The notes under the pieces were generated by a model. It had not been told where the DNA came from, did no database searches, and saw nothing but the letters and a program-made list of their open reading frames with translations. 64,000 nucleotides of DNA from Acidobacteriaceae bacterium (GTDB lineage Bacteria; Acidobacteriota; Terriglobia; Bryobacterales; Bryobacteraceae), in NCBI GenBank assembly GCA_019233755.1, contig JAFAMD010000041.1, forward strand, positions 42,178 through 106,177, written 5' to 3'. The position numbers and the translations under genes are program-made. Of this stretch, positions 35,351 to 44,318 are shown piece after piece (the first letter of the stretch is position 1; every line of letters begins with the position of its first letter).

Positions 35351-35953
35351 TCAGACCTGGTGATGTTCGGGATGATCGCAGCCGGGAAATGCGGTGAGAT
35401 AAGCGAAGCCTTTATATTCGAGCACGTCCACAAGACCGACGCGGGACGTGTAGAACGCGTGCACTGTCATTTGCTTGATAAGACGGTAATGCGTGAAGCC
35501 CGGGTCGTGTTGGGAGGGATGGCGCTCGGGCGCGGAAATGCGCTCCAGAAACGATACGCGTTGCTCTTCGGTCATGGAAGCAAAATCCTGGCCGCGGAGA
35601 TAATCCATGGCGCGTCGCCATTCTTCCTGCACTGCCGGCGCATACTCGGCCGCCGCATTTACAACGAAATCGATGAACTGTGAAACGCAGGCTTCGCGCG
35701 CGCCGGGCGTGTCGTCGGTCGGGATCAGCGTGGAGGTGAAGAGATCGAGGGTATGGAAATCGGCCGCGGAAAAGAATTGAGGCTTATAGGCGGCCCAATC
35801 ATGCGGATCGGGTGGAGGCGGCGAACCTTCGGAGTGGGTGTGCATGGCGGCTGCGGCGGCTTGCGCGGCCTGCAGCCAGCGCGAAAAGAATGCCTGGCCG
35901 CCGGCGGCCGATGCCGCCCGCAAAATCGCCCAACTTGCATCGCGACGCGTCAT
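35351..35953 (-). CDS. Gluconate 2-dehydrogenase subunit 3 family protein
   Basis: 200 residues of the small (gamma) subunit family. The N-terminus has a twin-arginine-like start (MTRRDASWAILRAAS), and the body shows FTLDLFTSTLIPTDDTPGAREA-type sequence (here FHTLDLFTSTLIPTDDTPGA), CVSQFIDFVVN, FLERIS and GFAYLTAFPGCDHPEHH at the end. The family pairs with GMC dehydrogenase subunits and brings them to the Tat machinery. Six bases separate it from the SDR gene upstream and six from the GMC gene downstream, so stoichiometric expression is likely. Confidence 0.88.
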   Translation of the reverse strand: MTRRDASWAILRAASAAGGQAFFSRWLQAAQAAAAAMHTHSEGSPPPPDPHDWAAYKPQFFSAADFHTLDLFTSTLIPTDDTPGAREACVSQFIDFVVNAAAEYAPAVQEEWRRAMDYLRGQDFASMTEEQRVSFLERISAPERHPSQHDPGFTHYRLIKQMTVHAFYTSRVGLVDVLEYKGFAYLTAFPGCDHPEHHQV

Positions 35954-35959
35954 AACAAA

Positions 35960-36751
35960 CTATCGGGCACACCAGCCGCCGTCGATAACAACATCTGTTC
36001 CGGTAATGAAACCGGCCGCTTCGGAGCAGAGATAAACAGCGAGCGCACCGATCTCTTCCACCTTTCCCCACCGGCCGACGGGAAGGCTGGCCAGGAACTG
36101 TGCGTTCGCCTCAGGATTCTGCATTACAGGCAGATTCATTTCCGTGCCGAACGGTCCCGGACTGATGCCGTTGACCGTGATGCCTTCGGGAGCAAGCTCC
36201 AGCGCGAGAGCGCGAATGAGACCGAGGAGCGCAGCCTTGCTTGCTGAATACGCGCTGCGCTGCGGCAGGGAGACATGGCTCATGATGGACGTCATGTTCA
36301 GGATCCGACCATAGCCAGTACCCTTCATGTGAGGCACAAATTCACGGCACATCAGGAAGGCGCTGGTCAGGTTGGTGTCGATGACGCTGCGCCATTCCTC
36401 TAGCGAGAAATCAGTGAGATTCTTGCGGATGTTGATGCCGGCGTTGTTGATGAGAATTTGGACACGTCCGAATTGTGAAGAAACTTCGGATTGAAGGCGC
36501 CTGACGTTCGTTTCATCGCGAACATCGGCGACAAAGAGTTCCGCCTTGCCGCCGGCTTGGCGGATTTCGTTCTGAACATCCGTCAGTTTGGTGGAATCGC
36601 GGGAGGCCAGTGCGATCGCCGCGCCGGCCTGGCTGAGAGCAACAGCCATAGCTCGACCGAGCCCTTTGCTCGCGCCGGTGATTAAAGCGACTTTTCCGGA
36701 TAAGTCTGCTGCCAGGGGAGAAGGAGGCATTGTTCGTTGTTTGTCCAACAT
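35960..36751 (-). CDS. Short-chain dehydrogenase/reductase (classical SDR)
   Basis: 263 residues from ATG 36751; an ATG at 36730 would remove seven residues and is equally possible. Classical SDR elements: cofactor motif TGASKGLGRAM, NNAG (ILINNAGINIRK), catalytic Ser in NMTSIMSH, YxxxK in YSASKAALL, and the GFITGTDVVIDGGW terminus. It resembles gluconate 5-dehydrogenase and glucose 1-dehydrogenase-type enzymes. It is the first gene of the operon, with 59 bases to the divergent gene at 36811 that must hold the promoters of both. The likely role is cytoplasmic reduction or oxidation of the sugar acid or keto sugar taken up by the MFS transporter. Confidence 0.87.
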   Translation of the reverse strand: MLDKQRTMPPSPLAADLSGKVALITGASKGLGRAMAVALSQAGAAIALASRDSTKLTDVQNEIRQAGGKAELFVADVRDETNVRRLQSEVSSQFGRVQILINNAGINIRKNLTDFSLEEWRSVIDTNLTSAFLMCREFVPHMKGTGYGRILNMTSIMSHVSLPQRSAYSASKAALLGLIRALALELAPEGITVNGISPGPFGTEMNLPVMQNPEANAQFLASLPVGRWGKVEEIGALAVYLCSEAAGFITGTDVVIDGGWCAR

Positions 36752-36810
36752 CCTATCGCGGCCGACTTTGCGAGATGCTGGATGCAGACCGGATAAGGCC
36801 GCGAGGAGCT

Positions 36811-37263
36811 ATGCGAACATTCGCTGAGATTATTGCCGAGTCATTCGACACAGAGGCTAGTGTGACCTGGAACCTGAAATCCACCACGCATGCGGTAGCA
36901 ACGTTCCATGTGAAGTCGATTGCCGTGGATGTGGACTTTGAGCAACGCGAGCACAACGGTCCCTGGCACGTGGGGTTCAACACCCGTTCTCGTGAAACGA
37001 TTGATCGGAGTACCATAGCGCTGGCCTTCCGCATCTTCAATGGAGTGTTTCAGGCTGTGCGGGAGTTCCTTGAAACGCGCGAGCCGGAAGTGGTGGTTTT
37101 TATTGCCAAGGATGAAGATCTGGCCAGCGTCTATGAAACCTATCTCCGGCGGGAAAAGGCCAGAATCGAGGGGCTGGGTTACAGGCTGGAAGCTCCAAAT
37201 CGGATTGAGCCGGACACGGAATGGACGCTGCGACGGACGAAGCCTTCGGCGTGGAAAGCGTAG
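36811..37263 (+). CDS. Protein of unknown function, 150 residues
   Basis: I do not recognise this family. The start ATG 36811 follows GAGGAG closely; longer in-frame starts (36730, 36775) would overlap the divergent SDR gene. The protein is soluble, without signal or membrane segments, and alternates beta-rich stretches (TTHAVATFHVKSIAVDVDFEQ, WHVGFNTRS) with a helical part (VFQAVREFLETREPEVVVFIA, VYETYLRREKARIEGLGYRLE). It is isolated: divergent from the SDR operon and ending four bases before the convergent GmhA-like gene. Composition does not obviously differ from its neighbours. Confidence 0.6.
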   Translation: MRTFAEIIAESFDTEASVTWNLKSTTHAVATFHVKSIAVDVDFEQREHNGPWHVGFNTRSRETIDRSTIALAFRIFNGVFQAVREFLETREPEVVVFIAKDEDLASVYETYLRREKARIEGLGYRLEAPNRIEPDTEWTLRRTKPSAWKA

Positions 37264-37267
37264 CGGC

Positions 37268-37852
37268 CTACTGTTCCATGAAGTAGTAGCAGAGCATGTG
37301 GCAGACGATCAGGTGCGCGTCTTCAATACGGCCCATGTGCGGTTCGACAACACGGATCTCGAGGCCGGCGATGGGGCCGAGTTTCCCGCCGTCACGTCCT
37401 GTCAAGGCAATGGTACGGCAGCCGATGGAGTTGGCGTATTCCATCGCACAGAGCACGTTGGGCGAGTTGCCGGATCCGCTGATGGCTATGAAAACGTCGC
37501 CGGGCTGCGCGAAATTCTTGAGCTGCTCCGCGAAAACGCAATCGTAACTTACGTCATTTGAATAGGCTGTAATCGTCGGGAGGGAGTCGGTCAAGGCCAT
37601 GATGCGGAATCGCCGATCTCGGTTGAAGCTGGCGCCTTTGACCATGTCACAGACGAAGTGAGAAGCGGTCGAGGCACTGCCGCCATTGCCGCAGACGAAG
37701 ATATGACGATTTTGCTCGCGAGCTTCGGCCAGTAGCTCGGCGGCGCGACCCACAGCTTCGAGGTTGATGGTGTCGAGGGCGTTGAGGAGCCGGGCTCTGT
37801 AAGCCTGTGAAAAGGTTGCGGCTGCAGACGGTGCGACACTCCGGGTTGTCAT
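37268..37852 (-). CDS. gmhA: Sedoheptulose 7-phosphate isomerase-like SIS-domain protein
   Basis: 194 residues with a SIS fold: CGNGGSASTASHFVCDM at the phosphosugar site, DSLPTITAYSNDVSYD, AISGSGNSPNVL, and the C-terminal helix EDAHLIVCHMLCYYFME. This matches GmhA/DiaA-type proteins. GmhA converts sedoheptulose 7-phosphate to D-glycero-D-manno-heptose 7-phosphate, the first step to nucleotide-heptoses for LPS or S-layer glycans. No gmhB or hldE homologue is in the window. It is divergent from the UGM-like flavoprotein gene at 38019 across 166 bases. Confidence 0.82.
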   Translation of the reverse strand: MTTRSVAPSAAATFSQAYRARLLNALDTINLEAVGRAAELLAEAREQNRHIFVCGNGGSASTASHFVCDMVKGASFNRDRRFRIMALTDSLPTITAYSNDVSYDCVFAEQLKNFAQPGDVFIAISGSGNSPNVLCAMEYANSIGCRTIALTGRDGGKLGPIAGLEIRVVEPHMGRIEDAHLIVCHMLCYYFMEQ

Positions 37853-38018
37853 ACGGCTTTCATTTTACGGTACGTAACAAAGAGTGTCGCAATTTCCCGA
37901 CAGGCGGCGTCTCAACCAAGCGACCACCCTCCGGCGATAAGAGCCAGAAGAAATACCCGATTTGCGCACTACTCTTATTGGCGACGGGCCTTAGCCGGAG
38001 TAAAGCAAATAAAAACAA

Positions 38019-39647
38019 ATGTACTTACCGGAACAGAGTAGACGCGCGGTGATTATTGGAGCTGGGCCGGCCGGATTGACGGCAGCCTACGAATTGCTGA
38101 CCCGTACGGAGATTATTCCCATCGTTCTAGAGAAAAGCGAGTACATGGGGGGGATTTCCCGGACGGTCAACTACAAAGGAAATCGCATCGATATCGGCGG
38201 ACATCGGTTTTTCTCCAAGTCTGACCGCGTAATGAACTGGTGGCTCAAGATTCTGCCGATGCAGGCCATCGAGAGCGCAAGCACTCAGATCACCTATCAA
38301 CACAAAACCGCGACCGTTCCGGCATCGCCGCACCCGGTGAACCCGGAGACGGAAGACAAGGTGATGCTGGTGAGAAACCGCAAGTCGCGCATCTATTTCA
38401 TGCGCAAGTTCTTCGCCTATCCGATCACCTTGAGCGGCGATACTTTGCGGAAGTTGGGGATTTTGAAGACCATCCGCATTGGCATGAGCTACCTTCGGTC
38501 GGTGCTGTTTCCCATTCGCAATGAGAAGAATCTGGAAGAGTTTTTCATCAATCGCTTCGGCCGGGAGCTGTATCTCACGTTTTTCAAGTCATACACCGAA
38601 AAGGTTTGGGGCATTGCCTGTAAGGAAATCAGCGCGGAGTGGGGCGCGCAGCGCATCAAAGGACTCTCGATCTACAAGACCGTCCTTCACGTGCTGAAAA
38701 AGATGGTCCCAAAGTCCCAGGGAAATATCGCACAAAAGAATGTAGAAACGTCGCTGATCGAGCAGTTTCTATATCCGAAGTTCGGGCCTGGGCAGATGTG
38801 GGAAGAAGTTGCCAGGCGAGTGCGGCAACTGGGCGGTGAAATCCGGACGCACTCGAATGTCGAGACGATCGAGCGCGACGGGGAGCGGATTACAGCGCTA
38901 ATCGTTCGGGACGGCCAGACGGGAGAAGCGCGGCGAGTGGAGGGCGATTATTTCTTTTCGACCATGCCAGTGAAAGAACTGATCGCCGGTATGACGCCCG
39001 CGGCGCCGGCGCGCATCCGGGAGATCGCGGACGGGCTGGTTTATAGAGATTTCATTACCGTTGGCGTGCTTTGCGACCGGTTGAAGCTGCAGGAAGAATC
39101 AGGCGGGCTGGTGAAGGACAACTGGATCTACATCCAGGAACCGGATGTTCTCGTCGGACGGCTGCAGATCTTCAATAACTGGAGCCCATCAATGGTGGCG
39201 GAGCCTGGCAAAGTCTGGATCGGACTTGAGTATTTCTGTAACGACACCGATGAGCTTTGGCGGAAGTCCGATGCCGAGATGATCGAGTTGGCGAAGGCCG
39301 AACTCGAGTCGATGAAGATTCTCGATTCGAGTGACGTGCAGGACGCTACAGTGATTCGGATGCCGAAGACGTATCCGGCTTACTTCGGCTCGTACGACAA
39401 GTTTCCGGAAGTGATCCAGTGGGTGAACGGATTAGAAAATCTGTTCCTGGTAGGGCGGAACGGGATGCACAAATACAACAACCAGGACCACTCGATGCTT
39501 GCCGCGATGACCGCTGTGGACAACATCATTGCAAATGTCCGGAGCCGCGATAATTTGTGGGCGCTCAATACGGAATTGGAGTACCACGAGGAGAAACTCG
39601 AGGAAAATCCGGCGAAGAGGCCGGAGCCCGTGCCGGTGTCGAGTTAA
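38019..39647 (+). CDS. NAD(P)/FAD-dependent oxidoreductase, UDP-galactopyranose mutase/amine-oxidase-like
   Basis: 542 residues. The N-terminal dinucleotide motif is at 10-38 ([31 protein letters not shown]), followed by [15 protein letters not shown], the signature of flavoproteins common in exopolysaccharide loci and related to UDP-galactopyranose mutase and protoporphyrinogen-oxidase-like enzymes. The C-terminus has the second FAD contact, [22 protein letters not shown]. It stands ten bases before a GT2 glycosyltransferase, so a sugar-modifying role coupled to glycan assembly is likely. The reaction is not established by sequence, and a sugar-ring contraction remains only one possibility. 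No Shine-Dalgarno is evident at ATG 38019. Confidence 0.75.
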   Translation: MYLPEQSRRAVIIGAGPAGLTAAYELLTRTEIIPIVLEKSEYMGGISRTVNYKGNRIDIGGHRFFSKSDRVMNWWLKILPMQAIESASTQITYQHKTATVPASPHPVNPETEDKVMLVRNRKSRIYFMRKFFAYPITLSGDTLRKLGILKTIRIGMSYLRSVLFPIRNEKNLEEFFINRFGRELYLTFFKSYTEKVWGIACKEISAEWGAQRIKGLSIYKTVLHVLKKMVPKSQGNIAQKNVETSLIEQFLYPKFGPGQMWEEVARRVRQLGGEIRTHSNVETIERDGERITALIVRDGQTGEARRVEGDYFFSTMPVKELIAGMTPAAPARIREIADGLVYRDFITVGVLCDRLKLQEESGGLVKDNWIYIQEPDVLVGRLQIFNNWSPSMVAEPGKVWIGLEYFCNDTDELWRKSDAEMIELAKAELESMKILDSSDVQDATVIRMPKTYPAYFGSYDKFPEVIQWVNGLENLFLVGRNGMHKYNNQDHSMLAAMTAVDNIIANVRSRDNLWALNTELEYHEEKLEENPAKRPEPVPVSS

Positions 39648-39657
39648 TAAGGGCGCC

Positions 39658-40821
39658 ATGCCGACTGCGGCGACGGTAATATTCGTTTGCGCGGGAATTT
39701 TTATCGCATACGTCCTATTCGGGTATCCGATCCTGCTTTCTGTTTGGGCGCGCCTTTCTAATCGGCCTATTCGAAAGCGGTTCGTTCCGACCCCGCTGTC
39801 GGTCATCATTCCGGTGCGGAACGGCGCGCCTTGGATTGAGGCCAAAATTCGATCTTTGCTCGATTCAGACTACCCTGCGGATCTCCTCAACGTTCTGGTT
39901 GTCTCGGATGGCTCGACAGATGGAACCAACGAAGTGGTTGAAAAGTATCCTGACTCGCGGGTTCGCCTGCTGGCATTGACGTCGGGTGGCAAAGCAGTTG
40001 CAGTTACGCGGGGGCTTGAGGAGGTAGCAACCGAAATCATCGTCCTCACGGACGTCCGCCAGACATTCGATCGTCATGCACTTCGCCGGCTGGTGGCCTG
40101 CTTCGCTGATCCCTCGGTCGGGGTTGTAACGGGCGAGTTGATTATCAGGGAGGGCGCTAACTCGGAGGAATACAACACCGGCCTCTATTGGCGCTATGAA
40201 AAGTGGATACGGCGGAACCTCAACCGGATTGACGCGATGCTTGGCGCGACTGGTTCCATCTACGCCGTACGCCGCGATCTCGCGCGACCGATTCCCTCCG
40301 ACATTCTGCTGGACGATGTCTATCTGCCGTTCAAAGCCGCGTTTCGCGGATCGCGAATTTACTTGGAAGAAGGCGCGAAAGCGTACGATGTGCCTACTTC
40401 GTTACAGACAGAATTCTGGCGCAAGTTACGCACGCAAGCCGGCGTTTATCAGATTTTGAAGCACTTTCCATCGCTGCTCTGGCCGGGACAGAGGCGCTTC
40501 GTACACTGGACCTCGCACAAGCTGGGGCGGCTGCTGCTGCCCTTTGCAATGCTGGCGGCCGGGGTCGCAACTTTCTGGCTGCCGGGGATGTGGCGGCCCG
40601 TCTTCCTTGCAGTGCAAGCCCTGTTCTATGGTCTGGCGTTGATCGATTTCCTAATTCCTGAACACAGCCCGCTGAAAAGATTTTCCGCAGTCACAAGAAC
40701 GTTTACAACGCTGGTTGTCGCGGCTTTCTGTGCGATTGCAGTGATCTTCTTTCCCGCTACGCACCTGTGGAAGGAAACCCGGGTAAGCGTGGCGCACCCT
40801 GAGCGGCTGCCGCAGACCTGA
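39658..40821 (+). CDS. Membrane-anchored family 2 glycosyltransferase
   Basis: 387 residues from ATG 39658; the longer frame would overlap the flavoprotein gene. An N-terminal membrane helix (AATVIFVCAGIFIAYVLFGY) is followed by a GT-A domain: PLSVIIPVRNGAPWIEAKIRSLL, VVSDGSTDGTNE, EIIVLTDVRQTFD (DxD-type position), MLGATGSIYAVRR and an acceptor/processive-like segment near TEFWRKLRTQAGVYQIL. Three or so membrane helices close the protein. This layout resembles processive or polyprenol-linked GT2 enzymes of exopolysaccharide synthesis. It is probably co-transcribed with the upstream flavoprotein. Confidence 0.87.
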   Translation: MPTAATVIFVCAGIFIAYVLFGYPILLSVWARLSNRPIRKRFVPTPLSVIIPVRNGAPWIEAKIRSLLDSDYPADLLNVLVVSDGSTDGTNEVVEKYPDSRVRLLALTSGGKAVAVTRGLEEVATEIIVLTDVRQTFDRHALRRLVACFADPSVGVVTGELIIREGANSEEYNTGLYWRYEKWIRRNLNRIDAMLGATGSIYAVRRDLARPIPSDILLDDVYLPFKAAFRGSRIYLEEGAKAYDVPTSLQTEFWRKLRTQAGVYQILKHFPSLLWPGQRRFVHWTSHKLGRLLLPFAMLAAGVATFWLPGMWRPVFLAVQALFYGLALIDFLIPEHSPLKRFSAVTRTFTTLVVAAFCAIAVIFFPATHLWKETRVSVAHPERLPQT

Positions 40822-40863
40822 AGCGCGTGCAGCGGGCAACAAGCGCGCTATGTTCAAAGAAAG

Positions 40864-41078
40864 CTTTCAGCTATCAGCTATCAGCCTTCAGCTATCAGCT
40901 TTCAGCTATCAGCCGTCAGCTTTTTCAACTGCGCACAACCGCACAAAGCGAGGAGCAGGCACGTCGGAGCTGGCTGGTCAAACCGTACAGTTCTTCCCGC
41001 GGAAAACTTCTGCCAGACCTTCCGTTCCCGGAAATTCTTCATAATCTGAGCGGATAGCTGAACGCTAAGTGCTGAAAG
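40864..41078. repeat. Heptamer-repeat inverted structure, second copy
   Basis: 40864-40919 is eight perfect-length heptamers of form NNNTCAG (ctttcag, ctatcag, ctatcag, ccttcag, ctatcag, ctttcag, ctatcag, ccgtcag). At 41046-41078 inverted heptamers CTGANNN follow (ctgagcg, ctgaacg, the imperfect ctaagtg, ctgaaag). AGCTTTCAGC (40862-40871) and GCTGAAAGCT (41071-41080) are a perfect 10-bp inverted pair. The 126 bases between the arms do not resemble the loop of the first copy. It fills most of the 315-base gap between convergent genes 39658-40821 and 41137-44166; I see nothing else in that gap. Confidence 0.75.
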
Positions 41079-41136
41079 CTATCTGAGAGAGAAGTTCTCG
41101 GACAAGCTGGCCAAGAATCTGGAGCGCACGTGCTCT

Positions 41137-44100
41137 TTAATGCTTTATGTTGCTTCCAATCGGAATCGTCAGCGTAGCTGTGGCTGAAATGCCTGAATTT
41201 ACTGTGCTTGTGGCCACTATCGTTACCGTCTGTGGCGATGCGGGTGCTGCGGCCGGCGCTGTGTAGAGGCCCGTTGAGCTGATCGAGCCCGGACCCGACA
41301 TGCTCCAGGTGACAGTGTTGTTCATATACCAACCGACAGCATAGAGTTGGAGCGTGTTTCCGGCGGCAACGGTTGTCTGCTGCCGGGTATCGATTGTGAG
41401 GTACGGCGCCGTAGAATCCGGGGTGATTTCCAGGCCATTCAACTGGGGATCCGGAGTTAACAGGCCGGCGCTTTCGAGAACATCCGGGCGCAGGGCGATT
41501 TCCAAAGTGTTGTTTGTGACCTGCGCGGGTATGTACTCATCGACCGGCGTGGCGCAGGCGTAGTTGATGGGCAGGCCGAAGTCGAAGTCATGTATTTGGA
41601 TGTGTCCTTGGGTCTCGAGGTCAAGTGGCGCATGCCATGACGACGGGAAGGGAGTGCACGTTGAAGGAGAGCTCCCATTGTAGGGCTGGCCGAACATGAG
41701 CCGTACCTTGTAATTGCCGTTCGGAACGATCAGGTTATAGACGACATCCCCTCCATAGGTATGTCCGGCACTCTCGTAGACCGTGAGTTCCGGATTATTG
41801 GCTTCGGGCCAGCCCGGATAATCGCCGTGAAGCAGGACATAGTCGCCTGCTTCGACGGCCTGGTCCGCCATCCAGACGTTCCCGTTGTTATCCGTTTGCC
41901 CAAGGCCGCCGGAATCGATGCGGATGCTGCCGGTGGGATTCGTTCCTTCCGGGATGACAGTGACGTAAAGGTAAGCTTTCGTGTTTGGGTCTGCCTCGCT
42001 GACCGCCTGGAGGACAGCACCGGCCGGAGAGGCGACAGACGAAGGAGGTGTGTAGATTCCGGCTGTACTGACTGCGCCCGCCCCGGAAAGCAATGACCAT
42101 GTTACGTTCTGGTCGCCCGTTCCGTTGACCCACCAGGACAGTTGATAGCCGGACATGCCGGCCATAATCCACATAGTGGGCGAGGAAAGGCCGATGGTGA
42201 CGCCTTGAAGCGGCACGGGATAGGCCGCTGTGTAATTCGAATTGCTCTGATCTGTTGCCGTCACCACGGCGTAGCTGGCGGGTGTTACGTAGCCATTTGC
42301 CGGGTTTACCTGCGCAGAGGTCTGGCTGACCATAAGCGGCGACTCATCTACCGCTTCGAAACTGCTCATGCTTATGCGGGCGGATTCAATCTGGCTGAGG
42401 GCAGCCATCACAGTTGGATCCTCGGTCAGATCGGTATCGGTCGAGATGGTGGGGCCGGTGCCGATGTCGGCTACGATCATGCCGTACTGCTGCAAGGCCC
42501 TGAGGATGACCTGCGCGGTGGGACTGAACTGGCTGATGTCGTAGCTCGCCTTCAGACGGAAGCGTGCACCGTAGGGCGGGGTATTGCTGCCACCCCAGCC
42601 GTTTGTTCCGTTGGCGGGCCAAAGAGGGTTGCCCGCTTGGATGTAGCCGCGGGCGAGTGTAAAGCGCAAGGCGTGCCTGACGGCACCAGCCTTGACCTCA
42701 TCCAAGTGCAGCGTAAGAGGGCCGAGCGGGAGTCCAGCGGCGTCGGTCGAACCATTCACGGGCAGAGCATAACTGGTGCTGTTGTATGTCCAGCCGCTTT
42801 GTGCCGTGCAATTGCCGCCGGTGTTTGTGCAGGATCTAGGCGTGTGATAGTCGTTATAGAGCTCATAGAACTGGCAGGTGTTGCGGTTGACGGCTAGTAC
42901 GTGATGGTCCTGACCGTTTTGGCTTGAAACCAGGTCGCCATTCTCGCGCTTGAGCCTAGGAACGGGCGGAATGAGCCATAGGCCGTTGTAGCTGGGGGTG
43001 TAGTTGAAGTTCTCTGCGGTCAGCGGACCGGTGTTGTCACCGATGCTGGTGCCCCAGGAGGTGTCGAATGAAAGACTTACGCCTGGCGCGGCGGTGGACG
43101 CCCACGCCGCCGATTGGGCGTGAACCAGGAGACCGTCGATGCGAACGTTAAACACTGCGTCATCCGGCATCACGGGGCAGCCGGCGAGCATATTTTGTGT
43201 CGGAATAGAGGCAGGCGCCGTGTAGGTGGCCGAGGTCGGCGAATTTACCGTCAGGTTGCCGGCGCTTCCCGCGGTGAGTGCCCAGTTTACCGGCCGATTC
43301 GAGGTGAAGGTTATGCTGCCGTCTATCTGCGCCCGCGCAGCCGAAGGCGTGATTACGAGCCCGCCATTGGTTTGGGGCGCGACTCCCGTCCCGGTAATGC
43401 CGATTGTCTGAGGCGAGCCTACCTGGCTATCATTAATCACCAGATTCGCGGTTTCAGCGCCGCCTGCTGAGGGCGTGAAGGTGATCGAAATCGTGCAACT
43501 GGCGCCGGAGGCGACTGTGGTTCCGCAGGTATTTGCAGAGGCAAAATCCGCTGCGTTTGCGCCAGTCATCTGCATCGAGTTGACGGTGAGCAGCGCATTG
43601 CCCTGATTCGTAAGAGTGACGGTTTCAAGGCCGCTCGTTGTACCGAGATTCTGGCTGCCGAACGTAACCGCGGAAGAACTGAGAGAGATCTGCGGCTGAT
43701 TCACTGAGCCCGTGCCCACGGCGGTCCAGGTATCGGTGGCCGTACAGGCGAACAGATTAGAGCCGGCTGGTGCTGAGCTGTTGAAGAATAGCTGGCCCAC
43801 CTCACAGGTGGCGGGCAATGACGATCCGACAGCAACGGGCCGTGTAAACGGGAACGAAGCGAAATCGACATTCCGGCCCTGGGTCCCGAGGTTAATGGTG
43901 GTAGGGCCGCTCTGGCCCAGCGCCGGGATCACCATGACTGAGGCTATCGCGAGCAGTGTGACGGCCCCCGAAAGAAAGTGCGCGATGGAATGCGGCCGCC
44001 TCGCCGCGCGTTTGTCCCACAGGGCGTCCGCTGATTTTTCATTCTTGGTTGGCGCCGCGCTCGCGGCCCGTGCACTTTTGAGGAGCAAGGCTTTGTTTGG

Positions 44101-44166
44101 TCCTTTCGTGACGTAAAAGAACATGCCGCGCCGCCGAGCGGGGGCTACCCAGCGAGGACGAGCCAA
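41137..44166 (-). CDS. Large secreted Ig-like / ASH-domain / malectin-like protein
   Basis: 1009 residues. The hydrophobic export segment lies unusually far in (about residues 65-85, LSGAVTLLAIASVMVIPALGQ) behind a basic N-terminal region; an alternative Met15 does not change this. After a short unique region come an ASH/choice-of-anchor-D type domain (about 150-260, VTFGSQNLGTTSGLETVTLTNQG, SCTISITFTPSAGG), Ig-like repeats with TYTAPASIP and GIYTPPSSVASPAG-type strands, a malectin-like domain near 740-930 (RIDSGGLGQTDNNGNVW, YNLIVPNGNYKVRLMFG), and a final Ig-like repeat. No protease or lyase motif is visible. The context suggests a surface protein that binds the polysaccharide made by the surrounding locus; that is inference. 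Confidence 0.7.
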   Translation of the reverse strand: MARPRWVAPARRRGMFFYVTKGPNKALLLKSARAASAAPTKNEKSADALWDKRAARRPHSIAHFLSGAVTLLAIASVMVIPALGQSGPTTINLGTQGRNVDFASFPFTRPVAVGSSLPATCEVGQLFFNSSAPAGSNLFACTATDTWTAVGTGSVNQPQISLSSSAVTFGSQNLGTTSGLETVTLTNQGNALLTVNSMQMTGANAADFASANTCGTTVASGASCTISITFTPSAGGAETANLVINDSQVGSPQTIGITGTGVAPQTNGGLVITPSAARAQIDGSITFTSNRPVNWALTAGSAGNLTVNSPTSATYTAPASIPTQNMLAGCPVMPDDAVFNVRIDGLLVHAQSAAWASTAAPGVSLSFDTSWGTSIGDNTGPLTAENFNYTPSYNGLWLIPPVPRLKRENGDLVSSQNGQDHHVLAVNRNTCQFYELYNDYHTPRSCTNTGGNCTAQSGWTYNSTSYALPVNGSTDAAGLPLGPLTLHLDEVKAGAVRHALRFTLARGYIQAGNPLWPANGTNGWGGSNTPPYGARFRLKASYDISQFSPTAQVILRALQQYGMIVADIGTGPTISTDTDLTEDPTVMAALSQIESARISMSSFEAVDESPLMVSQTSAQVNPANGYVTPASYAVVTATDQSNSNYTAAYPVPLQGVTIGLSSPTMWIMAGMSGYQLSWWVNGTGDQNVTWSLLSGAGAVSTAGIYTPPSSVASPAGAVLQAVSEADPNTKAYLYVTVIPEGTNPTGSIRIDSGGLGQTDNNGNVWMADQAVEAGDYVLLHGDYPGWPEANNPELTVYESAGHTYGGDVVYNLIVPNGNYKVRLMFGQPYNGSSPSTCTPFPSSWHAPLDLETQGHIQIHDFDFGLPINYACATPVDEYIPAQVTNNTLEIALRPDVLESAGLLTPDPQLNGLEITPDSTAPYLTIDTRQQTTVAAGNTLQLYAVGWYMNNTVTWSMSGPGSISSTGLYTAPAAAPASPQTVTIVATSTVNSGISATATLTIPIGSNIKH

Positions 44167-44318
44167 CCCGTGGATCGGTGTAAATGACCTATTTTCAGTG
44201 AAATGTGGAGAAGTCTCTGCGTACGCGAAAACTTCGCGTGAGCCGTGACTGGCCGGTTATGGCGGCGTTTTCGACGGAAACGCCTCGATACTGGATCACG
44301 GTGCTTATCTGAGGAGTA

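Noticed and set aside
34709..35683. 324-codon plus-strand open frame opposite the GMC and subunit 3 genes
   Set aside because: It crosses two real genes in antisense and has no family features.
37865..37877. Short hyphenated palindrome TTACG-GTA-CGTAA between gmhA and the flavoprotein gene
   Set aside because: Five-base arms are too short to call a regulatory site without other evidence.
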